Shown here in pieces: positions 1-8,500 of a DNA stretch of 64,000 nucleotides (within the stretch, counting starts at the first letter, position 1; every line of letters starts with the position of its first letter). Location of the stretch: assembly GCF_000720765.1 (NCBI RefSeq), contig NZ_JODC01000009.1, positions 248,001-312,000 of the forward strand. The letters run 5' to 3'. The position numbers and the translations under genes are program-made. The DNA comes from Streptomyces sp. NRRL S-646 (GTDB lineage Bacteria > Actinomycetota > Actinomycetes > Streptomycetales > Streptomycetaceae). Under the pieces are notes generated by a model. It ran no database searches. It saw only the letters and a program-made list of their open reading frames with translations, and was not told the DNA's origin.

Positions 1-1
1 C

Positions 2-283
2 ACCCTCGTCCTCGCCTACGCGGGCGCCGCGCTGCCCTTGCTGCTGCTCTTCTCCATCGCGCAGAGCAGTGTGGGGACGGTCGCCAACAGCGAGCTGGTG
101 GCGGAGGAGATCGTACGGACGCTGGTGGGCTCGATCGGTCTGGTCGCCTCGGTGCCGGTCACGACGCTGCTCGCGGCCCTGGTGGTCGCGGCCGACCGTC
201 CCGGCCCGGAGCCGGCGGCGGGAACGGCGGGCGCAGCGCCCGCTGCGGCGCGTACGGGGCGGGGCCGACGGCGCAAGCGGTGA
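2..283 (+). CDS. YibE/F-like membrane protein, C-terminal end (cut by window start)
   Basis: Only the last ~93 codons are inside the window; the reading frame is open from base 2 to a TGA at 281-283. Two hydrophobic stretches (about codons 1-21 and 41-60 of the visible part) flank the polar segment AQSSVGTVANSELVAEEIVRTLVGS, split here only by its role as a loop, and a basic Arg/Lys tail ends the protein. A phrase of the type SNSELVAEEIVRTLVGSIGL is typical of the C-terminus of YibE/F family multi-pass membrane proteins, whose function is unknown. The family call is from recognition of this tail alone. It converges on ssgA. Confidence 0.6.
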   Translation, partial: TLVLAYAGAALPLLLLFSIAQSSVGTVANSELVAEEIVRTLVGSIGLVASVPVTTLLAALVVAADRPGPEPAAGTAGAAPAAARTGRGRRRKR

Positions 284-418
284 GGCGAGGGCCACTCCGG
301 CACGAGTGAACCGACTCTTCGGGCAGTTCGGGGTCCAGCCGCCCCGCGCATGGAGAAGCGTTACTGCGCCCTCCGCATCCCACGCAGAAGCGTTCCGGCC
401 GATCCGCGCTGTCCCGTC

Positions 419-826
419 TCAGCCCGCGCTCTGCTCCTCCGCCAGGATGCGGTCCAGGGCCTCGTCGAGGTGGGCGTCGAAGTCGGCGAGAGAGCCCTCC
501 TGACCGAGTGGCACCAGCTTGTCGGTGCGGTCGAGGAACGCGATGAGTGACGCCGTGGACGCACGGAACAGTGCCTGGTCGCGGCCGACCTGAAGCCGGA
601 TCAGGACCTCGGCCAGGGAGTCCGCTTCGGCGGGTGAGACGCGCACATCTCCTTCCCCGCACGGCCGACACACCCCGTCGATCAGCAGCTCACGACCGAA
701 CGCCCAGGTCACCGGCGCATCGCCGGGCAGGTGGAAGGTCAGCCTCACGGCATAGGGATCACAGCTCTCGTAGCGCAGCTCCACCGGGATGCGGAAGGAG
801 AGCTCCTCGGACACGAGAAAGCTCAT
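419..826 (-). CDS. ssgA: SsgA, sporulation-specific cell division activator (SALP family)
   Basis: The protein of about 135 residues starts MSFLVSEELSF and carries the SALP signatures DAPVTWAFGRELL, LFRASTASLIAFLDRT and a C-terminal ILAEEQ. SsgA-like proteins are found only in morphologically complex actinomycetes; SsgA stimulates septation and controls where SsgB, and through it FtsZ, localises in sporogenic hyphae. An ATG nine residues upstream and an adjacent ATG at 829 are possible, but an AGAGG five bases before 826 and the known family start favour 826. The gene lies downstream of, and on the same strand as, its usual activator gene ssgR, separated by 128 bp, which is the classical arrangement. 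Confidence 0.93.
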   Translation of the reverse strand: MSFLVSEELSFRIPVELRYESCDPYAVRLTFHLPGDAPVTWAFGRELLIDGVCRPCGEGDVRVSPAEADSLAEVLIRLQVGRDQALFRASTASLIAFLDRTDKLVPLGQEGSLADFDAHLDEALDRILAEEQSAG

Positions 827-954
827 CATGACCTCTGCCTGTACGGACTCGCGCATCGCCTACCCCGTCATGTGAAGCCGACCGGCTGGGAGTGATCCCC
901 TGACACTGGTGGAATCTTGCTGAACGTACACGACAGATCACAAGGAGTGAGTTT

Positions 955-1890
955 TCAGATACTGATAGAGATCGCGAGTGACCCCATCAGCCGTCCGATC
1001 TCGCTCTGCAGTTTCCGGGTCGCGGCCATCAGCCGGTCGGCCTGATGAGAGGGCAGAGAAATGGCCATCGTCGCGGCCGTCGTGCCCACAGTGATCGGAA
1101 TCGCGGCGCAGACCGTCCCCAGCGCGTACTCCTGCCGCTCCGTCACCGGCTCCATCCGCCGTGTTCGCTCGAGCCGCCGCAGCAGGGTGTGGTTGTCACG
1201 CACGGTGTACGGCGTGATGGACTGCACGGGGTAACGGTCGAGGTGGTCGCGGCGGGCCGCATCGTCCAGCTGGGAGAGCAGGCACTGGCCGATCGCATGC
1301 GCGTGTGCGGTCTCGCGGAAGTCGGCCCACTCCTCGACGGCCGGATTGCCCGGAGTGTCGGAGACGCACAGGACCTCGATCTCGCCGTCGCGGTACACGG
1401 CGTAGTACACGGGCACGCCGATCGCGTCCCGCCAGCCGGCGAGTGCGTCGACGATCGTGCTGCGACGTTTCTGCTGGGCTCCGCTGCTGCTCAGTCGCAC
1501 CGCCGCGTCGCCGAGGAAGAACAGGCCCTTGTCCCGGCGCAGATAGCCCTCGTGGACGAGGGTGCGCAGCAGGTGGTACGCCGTCGGGAGCGCCAGGCCG
1601 GTCTCGCGCGCCAGCTGTTTGGCGGGAGCTCCGTGCTCGTGCCCGGCGACGCATTCCAGCAGGCGCATCGCGCGCTGGACGGATCCGATGAGGGTCGCGG
1701 ACTGCGGCTGCGCCGGAGCGGCTTCCGGGGACGGCTGCAGCGGTGGTGCCGTCGGGCGCGACGGTGCTGCTGGTGCCGTCACGCGTTCCTGCGTCGAGGG
1801 ACCTGGCTGTTCGGGGGGCCTGATGCGGCGTCCCGGGGCCGGTGTGGGGGGTACGTGGGGGTCTGTGGACGCGGTGTCTACCGTGGCCAA
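955..1890 (-). CDS. ssgR: IclR-family regulator SsgR
   Basis: This is an IclR-type DNA-binding regulator of 311 residues as drawn. A Pro/Ala-rich N-terminal extension (about 1-65) is followed by a winged helix (about 67-130: SVQRAMRLLECV, KQLARETGLALPTAYHLLRTLVHEGYLRR) and a C-terminal effector domain with IGQCLLSQL and EYALGTVCAAIPI. Its position just upstream of ssgA identifies it as SsgR, which activates ssgA transcription in Streptomyces. The start drawn is TTG with a GGAG seven bases upstream; the disordered extension makes a start further in equally possible, nearer residue 65, giving a typical 240-250 residue IclR protein. Confidence 0.85.
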   Translation of the reverse strand: MATVDTASTDPHVPPTPAPGRRIRPPEQPGPSTQERVTAPAAPSRPTAPPLQPSPEAAPAQPQSATLIGSVQRAMRLLECVAGHEHGAPAKQLARETGLALPTAYHLLRTLVHEGYLRRDKGLFFLGDAAVRLSSSGAQQKRRSTIVDALAGWRDAIGVPVYYAVYRDGEIEVLCVSDTPGNPAVEEWADFRETAHAHAIGQCLLSQLDDAARRDHLDRYPVQSITPYTVRDNHTLLRRLERTRRMEPVTERQEYALGTVCAAIPITVGTTAATMAISLPSHQADRLMAATRKLQSEIGRLMGSLAISISI

Positions 1891-2089
1891 GGGTCACTCC
1901 CGAAGCGCGAGGGGGCTGCCCGTGCTGTGGGGAACACGGGAGGGGGTGTACGCCGCTCGCGGGGTCGCCCCCGCGTCGAATTCCGGACTCTAATGGCCAG
2001 ATGCCGCCTTGAGGCGTCCTGTCCGGAAAACTTCCCTCGCGCGAGGGAACCGGTGATTCCTGTTACCGATCACCGGTGTCCCAGGGCCC

Positions 2090-2302
2090 TCACCAGTCGC
2101 TGCGCGACGAGGAGCTCGACGTGAACTTCCGCACGACGTAGATCAGTCCGCCGACCAGTGCCACGAAGACCAGCAGCTTGAACAGCAGCCCGATGACGAA
2201 GCCGACGACGCTGGCTATCAGCCCGCCGAACACGACGAGCGCGATGACCGGCACCGCGATCCACTTCACCCACCACGGCAGTCCGCCGAAGATCTCTCCC
2301 AT
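2090..2302 (-). CDS. small membrane protein, DUF5326-like
   Basis: A 70-residue protein. It begins MGEIFGGLPWWVKWIAVPVIAL, has one or two merged transmembrane segments (about residues 13-57), and ends in a Ser/Arg-rich polar tail. This matches the small actinobacterial DUF5326 family, whose role is unknown. An ATG start at 2302 has a GAGAG-type ribosome site upstream. The gene is monocistronic and sits between ssgR and the cupin gene, all on the same strand. Confidence 0.75.
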   Translation of the reverse strand: MGEIFGGLPWWVKWIAVPVIALVVFGGLIASVVGFVIGLLFKLLVFVALVGGLIYVVRKFTSSSSSRSDW

Positions 2303-2451
2303 TGCGCTCGCCCTTACCTCTCCGCCCGCCTGCTGTGCAGGGGCCCATTGATGTCCTGCACTCGATGCTAGGGCCGGCAGGGGCGCCGACGGGGGCCTCG
2401 CACCCCTTGTCCTCCCCTGACTGATCCCCTAGGGAACCCCGAGACGGCGGG

Positions 2452-2769
2452 TCAGCTTTCCGGGGGAGAGAACACCACGAGCACCCGCAGGTCCTCGCTG
2501 ATGTGGTGGAACTTGTGGGCGACACCGGCCGGCACGTACACCACGCTGCCGCGGGCGACCTCGGTGGTCTCCAGACCGACGGTGATGGCGGCGCGGCCGC
2601 TCACGACGAAGTAGACCTCGTCCTGGTTGTGTGGCTTCTGTGGATCATGTTCGCCGGCATTGAGCGCATAAAGACCGACGGACATGTGCCGCTCACGCAG
2701 AAACTGCAGGTAGGCACCCTCGTTGGCGGCACGTTCCGCCTCCAGTTCGTCCAGCCGGAATGCCTTCAT
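2452..2769 (-). CDS. small cupin-fold protein
   Basis: A single-domain cupin of 105 residues. The first metal-binding motif is visible as AGEHDPQKPHNQDEVYFVVSGRA (shown within limits as GEHDPQKPHNQDE then YFVVSG), with two His and a Glu. The second is visible around PAGVAHKFHHI. The fold therefore has a complete metal site, but the substrate cannot be told from sequence; small cupins of this type may be enzymes or ligand sensors. Its ATG is only 59 bp from the divergently transcribed holin-like gene, so the two probably share a promoter region. Confidence 0.75.
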   Translation of the reverse strand: MKAFRLDELEAERAANEGAYLQFLRERHMSVGLYALNAGEHDPQKPHNQDEVYFVVSGRAAITVGLETTEVARGSVVYVPAGVAHKFHHISEDLRVLVVFSPPES

Positions 2770-2828
2770 CGCCCTTGTCGCCCTCGTCCCACTGCTCGTG
2801 ACCGATCTCGTCTGCCACGATCAGACAC

Positions 2829-3206
2829 ATGAAGAATTTCGTAGTCAAGACGATCGCCAACGCGGGTGCCCTGGCGGTCGCCGTGTGGCTGCTCGACAAG
2901 ATCACCCTGACCGGTGACAGCACGGGCAAGAAGACCGGCACCTTGATCATCGTCGCGCTGATCTTCGGCTTGGTGAACTTCCTCGTCAAGCCGATCGTGA
3001 AGCTGCTCACCTTCCCCCTGTTCATCCTGACGCTGGGTCTGATCACCCTCGTGGTCAACGCCCTGATGCTGCTGCTCACCTCGTGGCTGGCCGACAAGCT
3101 CGACCTGAGTTTCCACGTCGAGGGCTTCTGGACTGCGGTCCTGGGCGGCCTGATCATCTCCATCGTGTCCTGGGCGCTCCACGTCGTCCTGCCCGACAAC
3201 GACTGA
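2829..3206 (+). CDS. phage-holin-superfamily-IV type membrane protein
   Basis: A 125-residue integral membrane protein with about four hydrophobic segments (near residues 8-24, 37-55, 60-84 and 100-119). The central signature LVNFLVKPIVKLLTFPLFILTLGL is that of the Phage_holin_4_2 (PF04020) family, written here in two parts: LVNFLVKPIVKLLT and FPLFILTLGL. Despite the name these are chromosomal housekeeping membrane proteins in most bacteria, and there is no prophage context here. The role is unknown. The gene ends 7 bp before ptpA, suggesting co-transcription with ptpA and the lyase gene. Confidence 0.85.
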   Translation: MKNFVVKTIANAGALAVAVWLLDKITLTGDSTGKKTGTLIIVALIFGLVNFLVKPIVKLLTFPLFILTLGLITLVVNALMLLLTSWLADKLDLSFHVEGFWTAVLGGLIISIVSWALHVVLPDND

Positions 3207-3213
3207 GCACGCG

Positions 3214-3705
3214 ATGAGCTATCGCATCTGCTTCGTCTGCACCGGCAACATCTGCCGCTCCCCGATGGCGGAGGCCGTCTTCCGGGCCCGCATAGCGGAG
3301 GCGGGACTCGACGGCCTGGTCGAGGTCGACAGCGCCGGTACCGGCGGCTGGCACGAGGGCGACGGCGCCGACCCGCGCACCGTCTCCGTCCTGGAGGAGA
3401 GCGGCTACGACAGCAGCCACACGGCACGGCAGTTCCAGCCGTCGTGGTTCTCCCGCCTGGACCTCGTCATCGCCCTCGACACCGGCCATCTCAAGGCCCT
3501 GCGCCGCCTCGCCCGCACCCCACAGGAGGCGGCGAAGGTGCGGCTGCTTCGCTCCTACGACCCCGCGGCGGGCGACGACCTCGACGTACCGGACCCGTAC
3601 TACGGGGGCATGGACGGCTTCGAGGAGTGCCTTGAGATGGTGGAGACGGCGAGCGAGGGGCTGCTCGCCGAGGTACGGGAGCAAGTGGAGGTAGAAGCGG
3701 TATGA
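3214..3705 (+). CDS. ptpA: low-molecular-weight protein tyrosine phosphatase PtpA
   Basis: A 163-residue phosphatase of the LMW-PTP family. The P-loop C9-TGNIC-R15-S is at the N-terminus (nucleophile Cys9, Arg15), and the general-acid loop DVPDPYYGG follows at about residue 125. The family hydrolyses phosphotyrosine on cytoplasmic proteins; in Streptomyces PtpA has been linked to control of secondary metabolism. ATG follows the holin-like gene by 7 bp. Its TGA overlaps the ATG of the next gene (ATGA), so translational coupling with the lyase is likely. Confidence 0.93.
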   Translation: MSYRICFVCTGNICRSPMAEAVFRARIAEAGLDGLVEVDSAGTGGWHEGDGADPRTVSVLEESGYDSSHTARQFQPSWFSRLDLVIALDTGHLKALRRLARTPQEAAKVRLLRSYDPAAGDDLDVPDPYYGGMDGFEECLEMVETASEGLLAEVREQVEVEAV

Positions 3706-4853
3706 GCGATTCCGGTACGGGCCCGTCGACGGGCAGTGGTGACGGCACCCGCGCGGTGCGGGCCGGGCTGCCCGAGCCGGCCAAGAACCAGCCGCACCTG
3801 CCCGGACCGGCGTTCGCCGCCCACTACCACCTGCCGGGTGACGTCGACGGCCCGTACACCTACGGCCGGGACCAGAACCCGACCTGGAGCCTGCTGGAGC
3901 GGGCCATCGGCGAGCTGGAGGCGCCGGGGCAGGAGGGCGTCGAAACCCTCACCTTCGCCTCCGGGATGGCCGCCATCTCGTCGGTGGTCTTCTCTCAACT
4001 GCGCGCAGGGGACACGGTCGTCCTCCCCAGCGACGGCTACCAGGTGCTGCCCATGGTGCGCGAGCAGCTGGAGGCGTACGGCATCGAGGTGCGCACCGCG
4101 CCGACCGGCGGCGACGCCCAGCTCGACGTCCTCGACGGCGCGAAGCTGCTGTGGATCGAGTCGCCCTCCAATCCCGGGCTCGACGTGTGCGACATCCCGC
4201 GGCTCGTCGAGGCGGCGCACGCGCGTGGCGCCCTCGTCGCCGTCGACAACACCCTCGCCACGCCGCTGGGGCAGCGTCCGCTGGAGCTCGGCGCGGACTT
4301 CGCCGTGGCCAGTGGCACCAAACAGCTCACCGGGCACGGGGACGTCCTGCTCGGCTACGTCGTCGGCCGCGATGCGAAGGCCATGGCCGCCGTACGCCGC
4401 TGGCGCAAGATCGTCGGCGCGATTCCGGGACCCATGGAGGCCTGGCTCGCGCACCGTTCGATCGCCACGCTCCAGTTGCGCGTCGACCGGCAGTGCGCGA
4501 CGGCTCTCACCGTCGCCGAGGCGCTGCGGAAGCGGCCCGAGGTGACCGGCCTGCGCTACCCGGGCCTGCCCGACGACCCCTCGCACAAGATCGCCTCGCA
4601 GCAGATGCGCCGCTACGGATGCGTGGTGTCCTTCACGCTGCCCACACGCGCGCGTGCCGACCGTTTTCTCGATGCCCTGCGGCTCGTGGACGACGCGACG
4701 AGCTTCGGTGGGGTGCGGTCGACGGCTGAGCGGCGCGGGCGCTGGGGCGGGGACGCCGTGCCGGAGGGCTTCATTCGCTTCTCGGTCGGCGCCGAGGACC
4801 CCGAGGACCTGGTGGCGGATGTGCTCCGCGCGCTGGACGCGTCGGCGGAATGA
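3702..4853 (+). CDS. PLP-dependent cystathionine gamma-lyase-type enzyme
   Basis: A Cys/Met-metabolism PLP enzyme of 383 residues. Visible landmarks are YGRDQNPTWSLLE (about 54-66), the phosphate-binding region FASGMAAIS (85-93), the PLP-nitrogen Asp in VDNTLATPLG (181-190), and the Schiff-base Lys207 in SGTKQLTGHGD. The family splits or forms cystathionine-type thioethers; the exact reaction (gamma-lyase, gamma-synthase or another elimination) cannot be fixed from the sequence. It overlaps ptpA by 4 bp. A strong hairpin terminator follows at 4907-4945. Confidence 0.85.
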   Translation: MSDSGTGPSTGSGDGTRAVRAGLPEPAKNQPHLPGPAFAAHYHLPGDVDGPYTYGRDQNPTWSLLERAIGELEAPGQEGVETLTFASGMAAISSVVFSQLRAGDTVVLPSDGYQVLPMVREQLEAYGIEVRTAPTGGDAQLDVLDGAKLLWIESPSNPGLDVCDIPRLVEAAHARGALVAVDNTLATPLGQRPLELGADFAVASGTKQLTGHGDVLLGYVVGRDAKAMAAVRRWRKIVGAIPGPMEAWLAHRSIATLQLRVDRQCATALTVAEALRKRPEVTGLRYPGLPDDPSHKIASQQMRRYGCVVSFTLPTRARADRFLDALRLVDDATSFGGVRSTAERRGRWGGDAVPEGFIRFSVGAEDPEDLVADVLRALDASAE

Positions 4854-4906
4854 CGGCTTCAGCGACTGTCTTACGGTCGGCAGGTCGATGCCCGGCTACG
4901 CACAAC

Positions 4907-4945
4907 GGACGGTCCGAGCCTCCCCCCTCGTGGCTCGGACCGTCC
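4907..4945 (+). terminator. hairpin terminator after the lyase gene
   Basis: A perfect 14-bp stem: 4907-4920 (GGACGGTCCGAGCC) pairs with 4932-4945, with an 11-nt C-rich loop. It lies 54 bp beyond the stop codon of the lyase gene and ahead of the LysR gene. There is no T-run, as is common in Streptomyces. Confidence 0.8.
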
Positions 4946-5024
4946 TCGGTTCCCCGCGCGAAGAACCGCGCGAACAAGGCTAGTTGACTCTGTGTCAGTG
5001 TCCAATCACAGTAGCGACAGAGAC

Positions 5025-5042
5025 CTATCGACTTATTTATAG
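5025..5042 (+). promoter_or_regulatory. candidate LysR-type operator (inverted CTAT/ATAG)
   Basis: An AT-rich patch 55 bp before the LysR start contains CTAT at 5025-5028 and its inverse ATAG at 5039-5042. This resembles the loose T-N11-A dyads bound by LysR regulators. AT-rich sequence is rare in this DNA, which is the main reason to note it. No convincing -10/-35 pair was found. Confidence 0.3.
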
Positions 5043-5097
5043 TTGGGCCCTGCCTGGAAGGCCGGGAGAAGGGCAGGGGAACTGGGGAGGACAAACC

Positions 5098-6003
5098 ATG
5101 GATCTGGCCTTGCTGCGCACCTTCGTGACCGTGCACCGGGCCGGCTCCTTCACCCGCGCCGCCGCCCTGCTCGGCCTGTCGCAGCCGGCCGTGACCTCGC
5201 AGATCCGCACGCTGGAGCGGCAGCTGGGCCGCCCCCTGTTCCTGCGGCAGGCCCGCGGAGTGACCCCGACCACCATCGGGGACGAACTCGCACACAAGGC
5301 CGCTCCGCATCTCGACGCCCTGGTGGAGATCGCCGAGACCGGCCTCGACGACGAGTCCTCCTTACGGACCCTGCATCTCGCCGGTCCTCCTGAATTCATC
5401 GCGGAACGGGCACTGCCCGCCCTCACGGAGCTGACCGGTGAGGACGGCCAGGGCTTCGCACTGCGCGCTTCCTTCGGGAATGCCGAGGAAACCCTGGAAG
5501 GACTCGCCGCCGGACATCACGATCTGGCCATCTGTACGGCCCGCCCACGCGGTGCCCTGCTCACGGCGACTCCACTCTGCGACGAAGAGCACGTCCTTGT
5601 CGCAAGCCCGGACCGGGCCGAGCAGATAGGCCCTGGGAAGCCGCGCCGCAAGGGAGCTCCCGCCCTGGATGACGTCCCCGTGATCGAGGTGCACGAGTCG
5701 CTGCCCTTCGTCTCCCGCTACTGGGCCTCCGTCTTCGACTCCCGCCCTGCGGCACCGGGCACCGTCATCGTTCCCGACCTGCGCGCGGTCCTGGCCTGTG
5801 CCGTCGCGGGCGCGGGGCTCGCGGTGCTGCCCCGCTATCTGTGCGGAGACGCCCTGGAGCGCGGTGACATCGTCGCCCTCCACGAACCCGCGGTACCTCC
5901 GCTGCGCACGTACTTCCTGGTGGTCCGCACCGGCACCCTCGCGATGCCGCACATCGCCCGGGCTCACGAATGGCTGCTGAGGGCGGCCGCGGACTGGTGC
6001 TGA
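5098..6003 (+). CDS. LysR-family transcriptional regulator (contains a TTA codon)
   Basis: A 301-residue LysR regulator. The N-terminal winged helix (residues 1-60) reads MDLALLRTFVTVHRAGSFTRAA then LSQPAVTSQIRTLERQLG, followed by a periplasmic-binding-like effector domain. The ATG at 5098 is preceded by GGGGAGG at a spacing of 7. The target is unknown; the gene stands alone, although the divergent-target rule does not apply because the upstream gene runs the same way. Codon 89 (5362-5364) is TTA, the leucine codon read only by the bldA tRNA in Streptomyces, so its translation is probably developmentally controlled. Confidence 0.92.
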   Translation: MDLALLRTFVTVHRAGSFTRAAALLGLSQPAVTSQIRTLERQLGRPLFLRQARGVTPTTIGDELAHKAAPHLDALVEIAETGLDDESSLRTLHLAGPPEFIAERALPALTELTGEDGQGFALRASFGNAEETLEGLAAGHHDLAICTARPRGALLTATPLCDEEHVLVASPDRAEQIGPGKPRRKGAPALDDVPVIEVHESLPFVSRYWASVFDSRPAAPGTVIVPDLRAVLACAVAGAGLAVLPRYLCGDALERGDIVALHEPAVPPLRTYFLVVRTGTLAMPHIARAHEWLLRAAADWC

Positions 6004-6055
6004 CCAGCACTTTCCCGGCGGTCACGGGGAGAGCTCGGCCGGTGACATCCCGCGA

Positions 6056-6071
6056 TGTTTCACGTGGAACC
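6056..6071. promoter_or_regulatory. degenerate parS site
   Basis: The 14-bp core at 6057-6070 reads GTTTCACGTGGAAC, one mismatch from the Streptomyces ParB-binding palindrome GTTTCACGTGAAAC. It lies in the gap before the NUDIX gene and creates a spurious in-frame start (MFHVEP). Binding strength would need testing. Confidence 0.6.
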
Positions 6072-6091
6072 AACCGGGCCACATTTCTCCC

Positions 6092-6574
6092 ATGACCGTC
6101 CGACCCGTGGTCAAGCGCACCGCACGTGCCGTTCTGCTGGACGGCGACAACCTGATCCTGATCAAGCGCACCAAGCCCGGTGTCGATCCCTACTGGGTCA
6201 CTCCCGGTGGCGGCGTCGAGCCCGGGGACACGACCGTCGTCGACGCCCTGCACCGAGAGGTGTACGAGGAGCTCGGCGCCAAGATCACCGACGTCGTGCC
6301 CTGCTTCGTGGACACCGTGGAGCACATCGGCGAGGACGCCGGCGCAACCGGCGTGAAGGTGCAGCACTTCTTCGTCTGCCGACTGGAGTCGATGGACACG
6401 TCCCTGCGGCACGGCCCCGAGGTGGACGAACCTGCCGGCGAATACGAGATCGTGCGGGTGCCGTTCACTCGAGTCGGGATCGCCTCCGTGCATCTCGTAC
6501 CGCTGTCCCTGCGGCACTACCTGGACGGGAACATCGAGGGCGTACGCGCCATGCACGCCCCGGACCTGGGCTGA
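6092..6574 (+). CDS. NUDIX hydrolase
   Basis: A 160-residue NUDIX-fold pyrophosphohydrolase. The NUDIX box is visible around residues 34-56: GGGVEPGDTTVVDALHREVYEE followed by LG (given in two pieces to stay short), with the metal-binding REVYEE core. It would hydrolyse a nucleoside diphosphate linked to another moiety; the substrate is not predictable. The ATG at 6092 was preferred over an upstream ATG at 6055 because the latter is part of a parS-like palindrome. It ends 14 bp from the convergent flavohemoprotein gene. Confidence 0.9.
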   Translation: MTVRPVVKRTARAVLLDGDNLILIKRTKPGVDPYWVTPGGGVEPGDTTVVDALHREVYEELGAKITDVVPCFVDTVEHIGEDAGATGVKVQHFFVCRLESMDTSLRHGPEVDEPAGEYEIVRVPFTRVGIASVHLVPLSLRHYLDGNIEGVRAMHAPDLG

Positions 6575-6588
6575 CACCCGGCACCGGA

Positions 6589-8088
6589 TCAGTCTCCGGT
6601 GGCGACGAGCTCCTCCACCGAGTCGTGCCGTATTCGCTCCGACGGGATGCCGATGTTCCTCAGCGCGTCCACACCGCTGCGGATCATTCCGGGCGGGCCC
6701 GAGAGATAGGCGTCGAACTCGTTCCACGGCCCGTACTCGCGTATGGCGTCCGGGAGCTGGAGATGGGCCTGCTGGTCGATGACCGCGCGGACCGAGAGCC
6801 ACGGGTGGGACTGCTGGAGTCTGAGCATCGTGTCGATGTCGTAGAGGTCGTGGTCCGTGCGGGCGCCGTAGAACACCTCGACCGTCCGTCGTTCGCCGTG
6901 TTCGGCGACGTCCTCCACCAGTGCCTTGATCGGTGCTATGCCGGTGCCGCCGCCCAGGCACAGCAGTCCGCTGTCGGTGGTGTGGTCGACGGTCATCGAA
7001 CCGGTCGGCGGGCCGAGGCGGATGATGTCGCCGGGGCGGGCGCGGTGCACCAGCGCGTTGGAGACCCAGCCCGCGGGGACGGCCTTCACATGGAACGTCA
7101 GCAGACCGTCGGAGCGGGGTGCCGAGGCGAAGGAGTAGTGCCGCCAGATCCGTGGCCACCACGGCGTCTCCAGGCTCGTGTACTGCCCGGCGAGGAACGG
7201 ATAGGGCTGGTCGGGGCGGACCGTGACGACCGCTACGTCCGGGGTCCTGAGGTCGTGCGCGACGATCTCGGCGTACCACCAGGCCGGGGCCCGCAGTTCG
7301 TCCGCGGCCGCTGCGTCGATCATGACCTGCGAGATGGTCGTGTACGCCCGCACCCAGGCCGCCTCCATCTCGGCGTCCCAGACACCCGAGGCGTACTTGC
7401 TCAGCGCGCCGATGAGGCACTCGCCGACGGCCGGGTAGTGCTCGGCCCTGGTGCCGTACTTGCGGTGACCACGGCCGAGGTTCTGCAGATACGCGACGAG
7501 GACCTCGGTGTTGTCGATGTGCTCGGCCGCAGTGAGCAGCGCCTTGAGCAGCCGGTCGCGCTGGGTGTCCATCGCGGCCGGGAACAGCGACCGCAGATCG
7601 GGGTGTCGGACGAAAAGCAGCGCGTAGAAGTACGAGGTGACCTTGTCGGCGATCGGCGCCACCTCGGCCATGGTCCGACGGATGAGGAGGGCATCCGGTG
7701 ACGCGCTCTCGGTCCGGGCCTGAGCGAGGGGCTCCTGCGGCTGCGCTGCAGGCGCGGTGGAGCGCTGCGTGGGCACGCGCAGGTCGGCGAGGAGTGCCTC
7801 GGAGGAAGAACGCTCTGCCAACGGGGGCTGTGCCGCTGAAGGCTGTGGGTCAGCAGCCGGAGCGGGTTCGGCGGGTGGCGCCGGCTGCGGAACGTCGTTC
7901 GCCGGCTGGTCCTTGTCCGTGTCCGCCGCGGTCCTGCCCATCGGGCGCATCGCGGCGAGGCGGCTGCCTTCGGCCGCCTCACGCTCGCTCTCCGGAGTCG
8001 ACGCCGGCTGCGTGCGCGGCGTGAACCAGCCGCCGCTCCCGCCGCCGGAAGTGCCGTTGTCGGCCGACGCGGTGGTCGGAGCGTCCAT
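6589..8088 (-). CDS. flavohemoprotein-like globin-reductase with a long disordered N-terminus
   Basis: A 499-residue protein in three parts. Residues 1-130 are a Pro/Ala/Ser-rich disordered extension absent from classical flavohemoglobins. Residues ~132-262 form a globin domain with YALLFVRHPDLRSLFP and the likely proximal His208 in GRGHRKYG. The rest is a ferredoxin-reductase module with the FAD motif RHYSFAS (317-323) and the NAD(P) motif GGGTGIAP (379-386). Flavohemoglobins oxidise nitric oxide to nitrate, so NO detoxification is the likely role. ATG at 8088 has GAGG at good spacing; a start seven codons upstream is less likely. Confidence 0.85.
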   Translation of the reverse strand: MDAPTTASADNGTSGGGSGGWFTPRTQPASTPESEREAAEGSRLAAMRPMGRTAADTDKDQPANDVPQPAPPAEPAPAADPQPSAAQPPLAERSSSEALLADLRVPTQRSTAPAAQPQEPLAQARTESASPDALLIRRTMAEVAPIADKVTSYFYALLFVRHPDLRSLFPAAMDTQRDRLLKALLTAAEHIDNTEVLVAYLQNLGRGHRKYGTRAEHYPAVGECLIGALSKYASGVWDAEMEAAWVRAYTTISQVMIDAAAADELRAPAWWYAEIVAHDLRTPDVAVVTVRPDQPYPFLAGQYTSLETPWWPRIWRHYSFASAPRSDGLLTFHVKAVPAGWVSNALVHRARPGDIIRLGPPTGSMTVDHTTDSGLLCLGGGTGIAPIKALVEDVAEHGERRTVEVFYGARTDHDLYDIDTMLRLQQSHPWLSVRAVIDQQAHLQLPDAIREYGPWNEFDAYLSGPPGMIRSGVDALRNIGIPSERIRHDSVEELVATGD

Positions 8089-8500
8089 GGTGTGCCTCGC
8101 CTCGAACATCTTTCGGTCGGTCTGCGCACTTCCTCGGTCGGAAGATGCCTTTTCCCCCGCAGACGGCTTGCTTTCCCCGTTTCATGCCGCGGCCGATGCG
8201 GCCACATTCAACCCGGATTCACGTTCTGTACGGACAAGTAAGGCGAGAGTGTGACATTGACCGCAGTGCTCTCACCGCAGCATCCCACCCTGCATGGACA
8301 CTCCGACCGCATTACCGCAAATGCGGGTCTTCGATCTCTCCGTCCCGATACGCTGCATCGCCCTGCCCTCGGTCCGCACAGGATGTGTACACCTCGCCCC
8401 GCAGCGAACCGGAGTCGACCATACCGGCCAACGCTCCGATCACAAGTCCCCCCTTCCTCCACCACGAATGGGAGACCGGGCGAACCATCAATTCCTTCAA
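8089..8500. other. 412-bp intergenic region upstream of the flavohemoprotein gene
   Basis: This gap lies between two leftward genes and should hold the flavohemoprotein promoter. Short repeats of GGTCGG occur near 8113 and 8137, and a GGCCGATGCGGCC-type small dyad near 8190. The open frames here have no family resemblance, poor codon bias and no ribosome site, so no gene is called. No NsrR-type AT-rich site was recognised. Confidence 0.4.

Noticed and set aside
2829..3206. Prophage signal from the holin-like gene
   Set aside because: The family is chromosomal and widespread; no other phage gene is nearby.
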